Source: Desulfovibrio sp. OttesenSCG-928-C06 (GTDB taxonomy: Bacteria; Desulfobacterota; Desulfovibrionia; Desulfovibrionales; Desulfovibrionaceae). From it: a stretch of 46,732 bases of DNA. Below are positions 19,100 through 30,218 of this stretch, in pieces. Each line of letters opens with the position of its first letter. The first letter of the stretch is position 1. The position numbers were made by a program, and so were the translations under genes. Location of the stretch: positions 1-46,732 of the forward strand of contig JAJDJF010000007.1 in NCBI GenBank assembly GCA_030267065.1, in the 5' to 3' direction. The notes under the pieces are model-generated. The model searched no databases. It was not told the origin of the DNA and was given only the letters and a program-made list of their open reading frames with translations.

Positions 19100-19657
19100 T
19101 TGAGTTCACGCGCCAAAATAGTCATTTTGCTCATTGGAGCCATCTGCGTGCTGGCTTTTGTTGCCGGACACGGTTCGCACAGCCCTTATGTAGACTTTGC
19201 CTTCCGCACGGGCAACATTGCCCTGTTCATCGCCCTGGTTGTTTTTATGTGGGGCGGGAAGATCAAGGCATTTTTCAAGGGCCGCACCGAAGGTATCGCC
19301 ACCGAGCTTGCCTCGCTGGAAGAAGCCAAGGCGCAGGCAATGAAGGACCTTAAGAAGGTTGAGGAGCGCATCGCCAATCTGGACAAGGAACGCCAGAACA
19401 TTCTGGCGGAATACAAGGCCCAGGGTGAAGCGCTTAAATCCGAGATCATTGTGAAGGCGGAAAAGACGGCCAAGCAGGTTGTAGCTCAGGCCAAGCTTAC
19501 CGCCCAGAGCGAGGTGGATAAAGCCATCGAACAGATCCGGGTACAAATTTCCGAAGAGGTTGTCACGGCGGCTGAAAAGCTTCTGGCCCAACGTCTCACG
19601 CCTGAAGAGCATGAGAAGCTTATTAACAAAAGCTTAACCAAGGTGGTACTACATTGA
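19100..19657 (+). CDS. atpF: F0F1 ATP synthase b subunit
   Basis: A 185-residue stator subunit. It has two hydrophobic stretches, VILLIGAICVLAFVAG (about 8-23) and GNIALFIALVVFMW (about 38-51), then a long amphipathic helix (about 60-150) and a C-terminal segment TPEEHEKLINKSL that docks on delta. The first hydrophobic stretch is extra compared with E. coli b and could be a signal peptide ending near GHG; such b subunits are known from deltaproteobacteria. The start codon is TTG (19100), supported by AGGAGG (19085-19090) nine bases upstream. The stop overlaps the start of atpH by four bases, implying coupled translation. Confidence 0.92.
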   Translation: MSSRAKIVILLIGAICVLAFVAGHGSHSPYVDFAFRTGNIALFIALVVFMWGGKIKAFFKGRTEGIATELASLEEAKAQAMKDLKKVEERIANLDKERQNILAEYKAQGEALKSEIIVKAEKTAKQVVAQAKLTAQSEVDKAIEQIRVQISEEVVTAAEKLLAQRLTPEEHEKLINKSLTKVVLH

Positions 19658-20205
19658 CAGGTAACATTGTAGCGCGCAGATACGCCCGGGCGCTTTTTGC
19701 CCTGGGGCGCAAACAGGGACTGCCAAAATTGGAAAAGCTTGGCGAAGATTTGCTGGCGCTCAAAAGCGCCGTGGAATCTTCAGATACGCTGGGCGAGCTT
19801 TATAAAAGCCCCCTGTTCTCTGCTGAAGAAAAAATCAAGGTAACCCGTACGCTTCTGGCTGATCTCAAGGCGGACGATTACACTGTGAAATTTTGCGAGC
19901 TGCTCTCCGAAAAAGGCCGTCTTGGCTGCATCGGCGAACTGGTGGCAATTTTTAAAGAACTGTTGGATGCGGAAAAAGGAGTGCTTCACGGTGAGTTGGT
20001 CACGGCCGTGAACATCGAAGAAAGCAAGCGCAAAGCCGTGCTGGAGCAATTGGAGAAGCAGGCCGGACGTTCGCTGGAGCTCACCTACGCGGTGGATCCG
20101 GCTATCATCGGCGGCATTATCCTGAAGGTGGGCGACCGCGTTATGGACGCCAGCCTGAAAGCACAGCTTTCCTCCCTTAAAGAAAACATCAAGAGGGGTA
20201 TGTAG
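19654..20205 (+). CDS. atpH: F0F1 ATP synthase delta subunit
   Basis: The 183-residue delta (OSCP) subunit caps the F1 head and holds the b/b' stalk. The N-terminal helical domain starts [17 protein letters not shown] and the C-terminal part has the family [20 protein letters not shown] (about 151-170). The start is a TTG in a TTGA overlap with the atpF stop; AAGGTGG (19640-19646) lies seven bases upstream. It ends four bases before atpA. Confidence 0.95.
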   Translation: MTGNIVARRYARALFALGRKQGLPKLEKLGEDLLALKSAVESSDTLGELYKSPLFSAEEKIKVTRTLLADLKADDYTVKFCELLSEKGRLGCIGELVAIFKELLDAEKGVLHGELVTAVNIEESKRKAVLEQLEKQAGRSLELTYAVDPAIIGGIILKVGDRVMDASLKAQLSSLKENIKRGM

Positions 20206-20209
20206 GACC

Positions 20210-21718
20210 ATGCAGATTAAAGTCGAAGAGATAAGCAAAATCATTGAGCAGCAGATCGAGAATTTCGATCAGCGCGTGGAAATGAGCGAAACCGGCACCG
20301 TGCTTTACGTTGGTGACGGTATTGCCCGCGTGTATGGCGTTAAAAACGCCATGAGCATGGAGCTGCTTGAGTTCCCCGGCGGCGTAATGGGCATGGTGCT
20401 CAACCTGGAAGAAGATAACGTGGGTGTGGCCCTGCTGGGTCCTGACACCGGCATCAAGGAAGGCGACCCGGTCAAACGTACCGGTAACATCTTCTCGGTT
20501 CCGGTGGGCGAGGCGGTTATGGGCCGTGTGCTCAACGCTCTCGGACAGCCCATCGACGGCCTTGGCGCGGTTGCGTCATCCGAAAGCCGCCCGGTGGAAA
20601 TCAAGGCCCCCGGCATCATTGCCCGTAAATCGGTGCATGAGCCGATGCCCACCGGCATCAAGGCCATTGACGCCATGACCCCCATCGGTCGCGGCCAGCG
20701 CGAGCTGATCATCGGTGACCGTCAGACCGGCAAAACCGCCGTCTGTATCGATGCTATCCTGGCCCAGAAAGACACCGACATCCACTGCTTCTATGTGGCC
20801 ATCGGCCAGAAGAAGTCCACTGTGGCGCTGGTGGCTGATACCCTGCGCAAGTACGGCGCACTGGAGTACACCACCATCATTTCGGCCACCGCGTCTGACC
20901 CGGCCCCGATGCAGTACATTGCCGCCTATTCCGGCTGTACCATGGCCGAGTACTACCGCGACAACGGCAAGCACGCCCTGATCATTTACGATGACCTTTC
21001 CAAGCAGGCCACGGCTTACAGGCAGATGTCCCTGCTGCTCCGCCGCCCCCCGGGACGCGAAGCTTACCCCGGTGACGTGTTCTACCTGCACTCCCGCCTG
21101 CTGGAACGCGCCGCGAAAATGAGCGACGAATACGGTGCCGGTTCCCTGACCGCGCTGCCGATCATTGAAACCCAGGCTGGTGACGTTTCCGCGTACATCC
21201 CGACCAACGTTATTTCCATCACCGATGGTCAGGTGTATCTGGAACCGAACCTGTTCAACGCCGGTATTCGCCCGGCCGTAAACGTGGGCCTTTCGGTTTC
21301 CCGCGTGGGCGGCGCTGCGCAGATTAAAGCCATGAAGCAGGTTGCGGGTTCTCTGCGTCTTGATATGGCCCAGTACCGCGAACTGGCTGCCTTTGCGCAG
21401 TTTGGTTCCGACCTGGACAAAGGCACGCAGCAGAAGATTAACCGCGGTGCGCGTCTGGTTGAACTGCTCAAGCAGCCCCAGTACCAGCCCATGCCCGCAG
21501 AAGAGCAGGTGGCTTCCATCTACTCGGCCAACCAGGGCTTTATGGACGACGTTCCGCTGGATTCCGTAGGCAAGTTTGAGCATGATCTGCTGGCCTTCCT
21601 GCGTTCTTCCAGGCCGGAAGTTCTGGCTGCTATCAAAGAAAAGAAAGTTCTGGATAAGGAAATTGAATCCAGCCTCTCGGCCGCCATTGAGGAATTCAAA
21701 AAAGGCTTTAAGGCTTAG
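20210..21718 (+). CDS. atpA: F0F1 ATP synthase alpha subunit
   Basis: Non-catalytic nucleotide-binding subunit of the F1 hexamer, 502 residues as usual. The N-terminal delta-binding helix ([17 protein letters not shown]) is followed by the beta-barrel, the P-loop GDRQTGKT (169-176) and the family signature [17 protein letters not shown] with the arginine finger in VSRVGG. It belongs to the proton- or sodium-translocating F-type enzyme; ion specificity cannot be judged here because the c subunit is absent. A GTAGGACC lies just before the ATG. Confidence 0.97.
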   Translation: MQIKVEEISKIIEQQIENFDQRVEMSETGTVLYVGDGIARVYGVKNAMSMELLEFPGGVMGMVLNLEEDNVGVALLGPDTGIKEGDPVKRTGNIFSVPVGEAVMGRVLNALGQPIDGLGAVASSESRPVEIKAPGIIARKSVHEPMPTGIKAIDAMTPIGRGQRELIIGDRQTGKTAVCIDAILAQKDTDIHCFYVAIGQKKSTVALVADTLRKYGALEYTTIISATASDPAPMQYIAAYSGCTMAEYYRDNGKHALIIYDDLSKQATAYRQMSLLLRRPPGREAYPGDVFYLHSRLLERAAKMSDEYGAGSLTALPIIETQAGDVSAYIPTNVISITDGQVYLEPNLFNAGIRPAVNVGLSVSRVGGAAQIKAMKQVAGSLRLDMAQYRELAAFAQFGSDLDKGTQQKINRGARLVELLKQPQYQPMPAEEQVASIYSANQGFMDDVPLDSVGKFEHDLLAFLRSSRPEVLAAIKEKKVLDKEIESSLSAAIEEFKKGFKA

Positions 21719-21735
21719 GCCTTCGGGAGGTTTCA

Positions 21736-24070
<2,335 letters not shown>

Positions 24071-24079
24071 GAGCGCTTT

Positions 24080-24499
24080 ATGGCGAGTAGCATTCAACTG
24101 GACATCGTGACCCCGGACAAGGCGGTCTTGAGCGCCCAGGTGGAATATGTCGGAGCCCCGGGCATTGAGGGCGAGTTCGGCGTTTTGCCGGGCCATGCCG
24201 CCATGCTGTCGGCTCTTGGCATTGGTTGCGTCAATTACACAGAGAATGGCCGCAAAAATTGCGCTTTTGTATCCGGCGGTTTTGCCGAGATTAATAGCGA
24301 CAAGATGACCATTCTGGCTGAATCTGCGGAGCTGTCCGTGAATATTGACGAAGCCAGGGCGCGTGAAGCTCTTAAAAGAGCTGAGGAACGCCTTAAAAGC
24401 AATGCGGCCGAAGTAGACGTTGACCGCGCCAACGCCGCTCTGCACCGGGCTATTGCCCGCTTGCAGGTACACAGCAGCCACAGCGCACTGTCAAAGTAG
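24080..24499 (+). CDS. atpC: F0F1 ATP synthase epsilon subunit
   Basis: Rotor and regulatory subunit, 139 residues: N-terminal beta-sandwich ([30 protein letters not shown]) and a C-terminal two-helix part rich in Arg/Ala/Glu (about 88-135), the piece that can inhibit ATP hydrolysis. AGGAG lies nine bases before the ATG. Last gene of the operon; a terminator follows 21 bases later. Confidence 0.96.
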   Translation: MASSIQLDIVTPDKAVLSAQVEYVGAPGIEGEFGVLPGHAAMLSALGIGCVNYTENGRKNCAFVSGGFAEINSDKMTILAESAELSVNIDEARAREALKRAEERLKSNAAEVDVDRANAALHRAIARLQVHSSHSALSK

Positions 24500-24520
24500 G
24501 CAGCTACTGTAAAAAAACAA

Positions 24521-24548
24521 AAAAAGGCGGGTTATCCCGCCTTTTTTT
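24521..24548 (+). terminator. Intrinsic terminator of the ATP synthase operon
   Basis: 11-bp stem AAAAAGGCGGG (24521-24531), TTAT loop, complement from 24536, then seven T ending at 24548. The A-rich left arm also makes it usable from the other strand. Confidence 0.92.
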
Positions 24549-24663
24549 ATGACGCCGGGGGAGCATGTTGTCTGCTGTCCATGTATCTGGTGATGACGAT
24601 TTAACAGTTGCAGAGCGCTATAGGCACTGCCCATATTGCTGTATTCTGCTGCATGGCTGCTCA

Positions 24664-24701
24664 GATCAAATAAAGGCGGGTTGCCCCGCCTTTATTTGAT
24701 C
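24664..24701. terminator. Bidirectional terminator hairpin downstream of the porin gene
   Basis: Perfect 17-bp inverted repeat (arms 24664-24680 and 24685-24701) with a 4-base loop. Its core AAAGGCGGG/CCCGCCTTT is the same as in the ATP operon terminator 120 bases away. Being T/A-rich outside the GC core it can work leftward for the porin gene; it lacks a long pure T-run. Confidence 0.7.
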
Positions 24702-24761
24702 TACTCTTTGAAGCTGAAGCATTCACGCTGCAAGCGTAAAGCTCCAAAAATGCTGGTTGTT

Positions 24762-26132
24762 CTAGAAGCGGTAGTCGAAGGTCAACTGGGTGTTGAAAAT
24801 GTCGTCCTTGTTAAATCCGCGTTCTTTTTCCTTGTACCAGTCCATGTTGATGTAGCCGATTTCCCAGATAATCTTGAAGCCCTTGGCTACCTGGTACTGG
24901 CTGTCGAGGTTCAGTTCAAAGCCCTTGTCCTTGGTGGTGAGGTACATGCCGTCGCCAAAGTGTTCGCGAGTAAAGGCGTAGAGGTTCTTGTCGTTGGTGC
25001 CGTTGAAGTAGTAGGCGCGAACAGTGTGGCTGAGGTCTTCAATGAACGAGAAGTTCTTGAAGTGCAGGCCGGCACCCCAGGTGCCGGCGCCGGTGCCGGT
25101 GAGCATGGCGTCGTCGCCCATGGCATAGGAACCGGCAGTGCCGAAGCGGGTGGGCTTGAAGCCGCTGTTGCCACGGCTGATGGTGGGGAGCTTGCCGTAT
25201 TCGCCGTCGGCCACATCACCGTCGTCATCGCCGGAAGCGTACCAGGCAATAGCGCCGAGGGTTCCAAAGCCGAGGTCGTAATCAGCGCCAAGAGCCAGCA
25301 TCCAGCCGTTGGATTTTTCAAAGTCACCGTTGGGAATGTTGCTGGCTTCGTTCTTCAGGTAGCCGTAGATACCGTCAAAGTTGATGCTCAGGTTTTCAAT
25401 GGGGGTGAAGCTGGCTGCCACTGCGCCGTAGTAGAGGCTGCTGTAGCGGTCATCGCTGCCGTTAGAGCCAATGACGTTGTTGTTCCACTTGCTGCTTACG
25501 TTGCTCTGCGAACCAACGCGGCCATACATGATCCAGGGCTGGATGCGGAAGCTGTCGTAGTCGAAGTCAGCCAGAATGCTGAACAGGTCCATGTTATTGT
25601 TCTGCAGCTTTGCGGCCTTGTCATTGCTGTAGGGACGGGCCCAGAAAGCGCCGACGCTGACGTTCTCGTTAATGGAGTTGCGCAGAACAACGGCGGCCAC
25701 GGTGCTATCCAGAACCGGGCTGCCTGCCACCGCATGGGGCATGGCCAGAAGCTGAAGACCCATCTTCATGTTAAGGCCGGTGTCCGGCACGCTCCAGTCA
25801 ATGTAAGCCTGACGTACCTTAAAGTCGGAAGAGGTGGTGTCAAGCTGGGCGCCATCGCCGCCCCAGTAGAGGGTGCCGTTCTGGATTTGCAGCACGCCCT
25901 TGAGGTTTTCGGAAGCGACAAACTCAATCTGGAGTCTGACCCTCTGGCGGGCGAAGAAGTGGTCGGCTTCTGCGTCGGTGAATTTGCCGCCGCCGCGAGC
26001 ATAGTTATCCATGATGCCGAACTGGTAAACCATCTGTCCGCTTACGTTCACTTCCAGAGCCGAAGCCTGCGCTGCCATGCCAAGAGCCATGCAACCGGCC
26101 AGCAGAAGGGCAGCTAAACGTTTTGCCTTCAT
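24762..26132 (-). CDS. Outer-membrane porin, Desulfovibrio homotrimeric type
   Basis: A 456-residue beta-barrel protein. Signal peptide MKAKRLAALLLAGCMALGMA continues to AQASA with cleavage after residue 25. The mature part alternates aromatic and small residues in strand-like stretches (VRQAYIDWSVPDTGLNMKMG, TFSFIEDL-type loops, FKIIWEIGYINMDWY) and ends in LTFDYRF, the C-terminal phenylalanine recognised by the BAM machinery. Length and composition match the abundant homotrimeric porins of Desulfovibrio. LLAGC resembles a lipobox but the ASA site downstream and the barrel argue against a lipoprotein. AAAGGA precedes the ATG. An equally long frame on the opposite strand was rejected. Confidence 0.88.
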   Translation of the reverse strand: MKAKRLAALLLAGCMALGMAAQASALEVNVSGQMVYQFGIMDNYARGGGKFTDAEADHFFARQRVRLQIEFVASENLKGVLQIQNGTLYWGGDGAQLDTTSSDFKVRQAYIDWSVPDTGLNMKMGLQLLAMPHAVAGSPVLDSTVAAVVLRNSINENVSVGAFWARPYSNDKAAKLQNNNMDLFSILADFDYDSFRIQPWIMYGRVGSQSNVSSKWNNNVIGSNGSDDRYSSLYYGAVAASFTPIENLSINFDGIYGYLKNEASNIPNGDFEKSNGWMLALGADYDLGFGTLGAIAWYASGDDDGDVADGEYGKLPTISRGNSGFKPTRFGTAGSYAMGDDAMLTGTGAGTWGAGLHFKNFSFIEDLSHTVRAYYFNGTNDKNLYAFTREHFGDGMYLTTKDKGFELNLDSQYQVAKGFKIIWEIGYINMDWYKEKERGFNKDDIFNTQLTFDYRF

Positions 26133-26173
26133 CTAGAACATCCTTTGCAAGTGTTTATTATTCCGGCCCGGTA

Positions 26174-26194
26174 GTGCAGTGCCAGTCACTGCAC
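26174..26194 (-). promoter_or_regulatory. Leader hairpin of the porin mRNA
   Basis: Perfect 8-bp stem GTGCAGTG/CACTGCAC (26174-26181 and 26187-26194) with a 5-base loop in the roughly 76-base leader. It may stabilise a very abundant mRNA or bind a regulator; the role is inference. Confidence 0.4.
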
Positions 26195-26215
26195 CCTTGG
26201 GGCTACTACAATTGC

Positions 26216-26243
26216 ATAATAGAAAAATAGCTTGCAGGGTCAA
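26216..26243 (-). promoter_or_regulatory. Promoter of the porin gene
   Basis: Leftward TTGACC (26243-26238), 16-base spacer, TATTAT (26221-26216). The transcript would start near 26209. Confidence 0.6.
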
Positions 26244-26811
26244 CGCCATAATTCTCATCGTCCCATATCAATGATTTTTATACTTGCAGGGGTGTCTGTA
26301 AAAAAGAGTCTTTAGCTTTTGTTGTGTGATATCAAGATGTTGTGCTTGGTAGTTCTAGGGTGGTGCAAAAAGTGAGGTAAATGATTGTTATCAATGTGTT
26401 TGAAATGCTTTAAAAACATTGCCGAAACAATTGATTTGAGGCGCTGAAAACGCTTCCTGTATTTGTGCTTTTTTGCACAAAAATCAAAAATAGAGACAGG
26501 TAATACCAGAACAGAAAGCTCTGACCAGAGGGGACTTTGTGCGCACAGTGGGGCTTAGCCAAGCGACGACAGGAAATATCTACAGCAGCAGGAAAACATG
26601 CTGTCATGCAAGACAAGTTAAGTTCCTGGGAGTATGCATGCCGCTTGATAGCCGTGGCAGAATGGCCAGACTTAAACGCAGTAAAAAAGCCAGCGCCATG
26701 TAGGCGCTGGCTGGTCGTATGCCATTATATGGCTGGAGCAAACCATCTTTTGCTGGTGGTTTTGATGATTGTCAGTTCCGCTGGCTGACGTCATGCCTGC
26801 ATGATTCGGAA
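26244..26811. other. Gene-poor region upstream of the porin gene
   Basis: 568 bases without a credible gene. Seen here: an AT-rich zone (26250-26480); a 7-bp hairpin TTTGTGC/GCACAAA near 26463-26482; and the leftward terminator at 26683-26712. An ORF of 83 codons on the plus strand (26537-26788) has no ribosome site or recognisable sequence and runs through the terminator hairpin. Confidence 0.5.
26683..26712 (-). terminator. Leftward intrinsic terminator of the small two-CxxC gene
   Basis: Read leftward: stem AGCCAGCGCC (26712-26703), 5-base loop, complement (26697-26688), then six T (26688-26683). Confidence 0.82.
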
Positions 26812-27150
26812 CTAGGCGTTGCCGCCGGTCTTGTGCAAAAGCAGCAAATCTTGCGGAGTAACTGCTGAAAGCCGCACAATGGAGAGCGGAAACGCCTCTT
26901 CATATGGCTGGCATTGTTTGCAGCCATCGGAGAGGATCAGGCAGCGCTCGTCGATCAGGTGCGGGTTAATCCCGGTACGCACCAGCAGGGAGGTAGTGCG
27001 CCCGGCTTCCCACATTACCGGCTTGCCGCACAGGCGGCATTCCACATAGAGCATTTCCGGGTCGTAGTCGTGGACCACAGATTGTTCTTTGGGGTCAAAA
27101 GATGGCGATATAAGCAAGGCTTCGCCAAGTTGGCGCAACAGGCTGTTCAT
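26812..27150 (-). CDS. Small conserved-looking protein with two CxxC pairs, unknown function
   Basis: A 112-residue soluble protein starting MNSLLRQLGEALLISPSFDP. It has CRLC (about residues 39-42) and CKQC (about 77-80) with another Cys between (DERC), the pattern of a zinc ribbon or similar structural metal site. The ATG at 27150 has an excellent ribosome site (AAAGGAGAC) eight bases upstream, whereas the same frame extends to 27324 without one. It is a single-gene unit ending in its own terminator. I do not recognise the family; a role as a small regulator or adaptor is only a guess. Confidence 0.65.
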   Translation of the reverse strand: MNSLLRQLGEALLISPSFDPKEQSVVHDYDPEMLYVECRLCGKPVMWEAGRTTSLLVRTGINPHLIDERCLILSDGCKQCQPYEEAFPLSIVRLSAVTPQDLLLLHKTGGNA

Positions 27151-27780
27151 GACGTCTCCTTTGCTGTTTTTGCTTCCGGTATGGAAGGTTATGTCTGGTC
27201 GTTTCTGCACGACATTGCTGCTAGGGTGATGAGCAGACGTGACTATTCCCGTTATATTCGTATTATAAGTGCAGTATTTGCGTCTGGCAATGCTTTGGGG
27301 CATAAAAAAGCGTATTTTAAGCACCGCCCGGGAGCAGCCCTGAAAAGTTTACATAAGCGAAAACAGAATTTTCCTTAATTTTTCTTTGCAACACCGCCTG
27401 AGGAAAAGAAAAAGTCTTGTAAGCTGCATTTATCTTGAGGCAGGCCAGCGGTGCGTCATTTGAACCTGACCGCGATATTCAGCACTTGTCCGGATTTCAT
27501 CCATTGGCACATATATCTAATACAAATTAATACATATTCTCTTTACCGTTAGCCATTTTCTGGATAAGTTACAGTTAGCTTGAAAGTACGCATGTTTGTC
27601 AGAATGACGCCCGTATGTGAATGGCGCAGCGTGTATCCGGCAACGTCGTAACATGGCGTATGTACGAAAAATTAATGTCTTTTCAATTGACGGAAAGCTC
27701 CCGTGACTGCCAGAATAAACAAGAAGGCAGTCTCTGGTTCCTTACAGTTGAAATGCTTTGAAATATTATCTGGATTATAG
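27151..27780. other. Divergent intergenic region before mutL
   Basis: 630 bases with no credible gene between the leftward two-CxxC gene and rightward mutL. A TTGACG occurs at 27687-27692 and a TTGAAA at 27748-27753 but neither has a well-spaced -10, so I assign no promoter. Confidence 0.4.
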
Positions 27781-30027
27781 ATGTCAAATACAGCAAGCAA
27801 CTCCCGGCGTATAAAACTTTTACCTCCTGAGCTTCGCGATCAGATCGCGGCGGGCGAGGTTGTTGAGCGCCCGGCCAGTGTACTTAAAGAACTTCTGGAG
27901 AACAGCCTTGATGCCGGAGCGGACGAAATTATCGTCAAAATCGAAAACGGCGGCCAGAGTTATCTTTCCGTTCGCGATAACGGCCGCGGGATTAATGCCG
28001 AAGACCTCCATCTGGCAGTGACCAGCCATGCCACAAGTAAAATCCGTTCCTTTGAGGAGTTGCTGCGGGTTAGCAGCTATGGCTTTCGTGGTGAGGCACT
28101 GCCAAGCATTGCCTCTGTCTCAAAGATGCGCGTAAGCAGTTTTGCGTCTGAAAGCGGGCAGGATACCGCCTTTTTTATTCAGGTCGATTACGGAAAAAAA
28201 GAGAATGAAGGTCCGGACGCCCTGCCTTACGGGACGCTCATCGAAGTCAAGGAGCTTTTCTCCAACGTTCCCGCGCGGCTTAAGTTTTTAAAGACAAACG
28301 CGACAGAATTGAAGCGCTGTCAGGAAGTGGTGGTGCGCGCGGCCCTGGCCAGAACTGATGTTACATTTATTCTGGAGTCCGGCGGGCGCGAAGTCTGCCG
28401 TTTTATGAAGGGCGAGGACCTGCGCAAGAGGCTGGAGAAAATCTGGCCCCCGCAGGTAACTTCTGAACTGTCACCTTTTGACTTTGAGCGCAACAGCATC
28501 AAGGTGCGTGGTCTGGCCGGGCACCCTCGGGCAGCTCAGGCCAAGGGCGACCGGATGCTTTTTTATGTGAACGGGCGCCCGGTGAGCGGCGGGCTGTTGC
28601 AACGCGCTGCGCGCGAGGCCTACAAGGGCAGGCTGCTGGCTCGCGAATATCCGCAGGTCGCGCTTTTTATTGAGCTTGACCCGGAAGAGGTGGATGTAAA
28701 CGTGCATCCGGCCAAAACCGAGGTACGTTTCAGGGATGAGCGGGGCGTGTTTGGCGCGGTGTTGCGTGCAGTTGAGTCTGCCCTGTCCGCAATGCCCGGA
28801 GTCTCAGCATCATATGCGCCTTCCGGTACCAATGCCGCAGATAGCGACCCTGAGCGCCCGGCTGGTTTCTGGGGGCTTCTTGATACTCGCAATGTTACGC
28901 GCATGCCAAGGGCTGACGATAACTCCACGTCGGAAGACCGGCGCACCTTCGCGTATAATCCATCGGCCGCAACGGTTGCGGAGAATGCCAGCCGTTTTAT
29001 GCCTGATGGAGTTCCATCTGGAGATGATGGCGGCGCATCTGGTGACGCATATGGGGGCGCGTCAGACGGGGCTTTTGACCAAACGCTTGCTCAAGCGTCT
29101 GGCGCAGCTTTTGGCGAAGTGCCAGAAGACGCAGAAACCGCCGGAGTATACCCCGGTAGCCGCTTTTCTGGCGCATCTACCGGCAGCGCAGGGGCTTTAT
29201 CAGGCTCTGGCCAGCCGACAGAAACTGGTAGCAAGGTTTTTGTCAATGATGTCAGCGTGCAGTCGGCAGTACTGGCAAGCGCCGGGCTTGGCGCGGATGC
29301 TCCCCCCACCGAGTTTGAGCTGGCGGCTATCCATAACGCCTGGTCGCAGGTGCTGGAGATGCATGGCGACTCGCCGGATATAAGGCCGCAGTATTCGGAA
29401 ATGACCCGCGAAGAAAGCTCTGCCTGCGCAACGGACAGGCAGACCGTGCTTGATGCCCGGCAGGGCGGCCCGGCCTCCGCACCCGGCGCGCTCATGTATC
29501 TGGGGCAGGTGGCCGACACCTATCTCATTGTAATGAAAGACGGAAAGCTCATGCTGCTTGATCAGCATGCCGTGCATGAGCGCATTCTGATGCACCGTTT
29601 CACCAGTGAGGCTTCCGCCGGTCAGGTTCAGTTTCTGGCCTTCCCGCTGGAGTTGACACTGCATGTTGCCGAGCATGAAAAACTGCTGGAAATCTGGCCT
29701 TATCTGCAGCGTCTGGGTTTTTCCATAAAAATTACCGGATCTTTGGTCCTGCAAGTGAACGGGATTCCGGCGCTTCTGGAGCGCTCCGAAGCCAGGGATT
29801 TTCTGCGCGAGGCCATGGCCGGGCAGGGCAACGGACTGCACGACCTTTTGGCCATGATGTCCTGCAAGGGCGCAATCAAGGCTGGTCAGCGACTGAGCAA
29901 TGATGAGATAATGGGACTGCTGCGCCAGTGGATGCAAACGCCGGACCGCGAATTTTGTCCGCACGGACGCCCGGCTGTGCTTGTTCTGGGCGCGGATGAA
30001 CTGGAAAAGATGTTCAAACGCCGCTAA
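27781..30027 (+). CDS. mutL: DNA mismatch repair protein MutL
   Basis: MutL couples mismatch recognition by MutS to strand incision. The 748-residue product has the GHKL ATPase domain with ELLENSLDAGA, DNGRGI, TSHATSKI and YGFRGEALPSIASVS, and the SNVPARLKFLK block. A long Gly/Ala/Ser/Asp linker (about 340-520) follows. The C-terminal dimerisation domain keeps metal-site motifs of the nicking type of MutL: DQHAVHE (Asp594 onwards), SCKGAIKA, CPHGRP (Cys726) and FKRR at the end. In the first motif the final Glu of the DQHA-x2-E-x4-E consensus is His. No obvious Shine-Dalgarno precedes the ATG, and mutS is not nearby. Confidence 0.95.
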   Translation: MSNTASNSRRIKLLPPELRDQIAAGEVVERPASVLKELLENSLDAGADEIIVKIENGGQSYLSVRDNGRGINAEDLHLAVTSHATSKIRSFEELLRVSSYGFRGEALPSIASVSKMRVSSFASESGQDTAFFIQVDYGKKENEGPDALPYGTLIEVKELFSNVPARLKFLKTNATELKRCQEVVVRAALARTDVTFILESGGREVCRFMKGEDLRKRLEKIWPPQVTSELSPFDFERNSIKVRGLAGHPRAAQAKGDRMLFYVNGRPVSGGLLQRAAREAYKGRLLAREYPQVALFIELDPEEVDVNVHPAKTEVRFRDERGVFGAVLRAVESALSAMPGVSASYAPSGTNAADSDPERPAGFWGLLDTRNVTRMPRADDNSTSEDRRTFAYNPSAATVAENASRFMPDGVPSGDDGGASGDAYGGASDGAFDQTLAQASGAAFGEVPEDAETAGVYPGSRFSGASTGSAGALSGSGQPTETGSKVFVNDVSVQSAVLASAGLGADAPPTEFELAAIHNAWSQVLEMHGDSPDIRPQYSEMTREESSACATDRQTVLDARQGGPASAPGALMYLGQVADTYLIVMKDGKLMLLDQHAVHERILMHRFTSEASAGQVQFLAFPLELTLHVAEHEKLLEIWPYLQRLGFSIKITGSLVLQVNGIPALLERSEARDFLREAMAGQGNGLHDLLAMMSCKGAIKAGQRLSNDEIMGLLRQWMQTPDREFCPHGRPAVLVLGADELEKMFKRR

Positions 30028-30039
30028 AAAGCGTTTTTT
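30016..30039 (+). terminator. Weak terminator-like hairpin at the end of mutL
   Basis: 6-bp stem AAACGC (30016-30021) and GCGTTT (30031-30036) with the stem continuing into a T6 run. The left arm lies inside the last mutL codons. Confidence 0.4.
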
Positions 30040-30218
30040 GCCCTCAGGGCTGCGTATTTATGCGTCTTACCTGCGCTTCACGCCGGTCGTATCCTGCTCG
30101 TATCCTGTCAAATATGCTTGCGTCATTTCGGTTTTCCTGCTTTCTTATCCTGAGCAACTGACTTGGGACTGCCCTTGGGTTGCGTCTTTCCCTACCATAT
30201 TTCGTAATTGGATTTTGA

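Noticed and set aside
24636-26117. 493-codon rightward ORF across the porin gene
   Set aside because: The minus-strand porin has a signal peptide, ribosome site, promoter and C-terminal Phe; the antisense ORF has none.
24718-26132. Lipoprotein assignment for the porin because of LLAGC in its signal
   Set aside because: A standard ASA cleavage site follows, and the barrel with terminal Phe fits a porin.
26375-26400. Fur- or FNR-like site in ATGATTGTTATCAATG
   Set aside because: Only partial match to either consensus and no promoter next to it.
26537-26788. 83-codon ORF upstream of the porin
   Set aside because: No ribosome site or recognisable sequence, and it runs through a terminator hairpin on the other strand.
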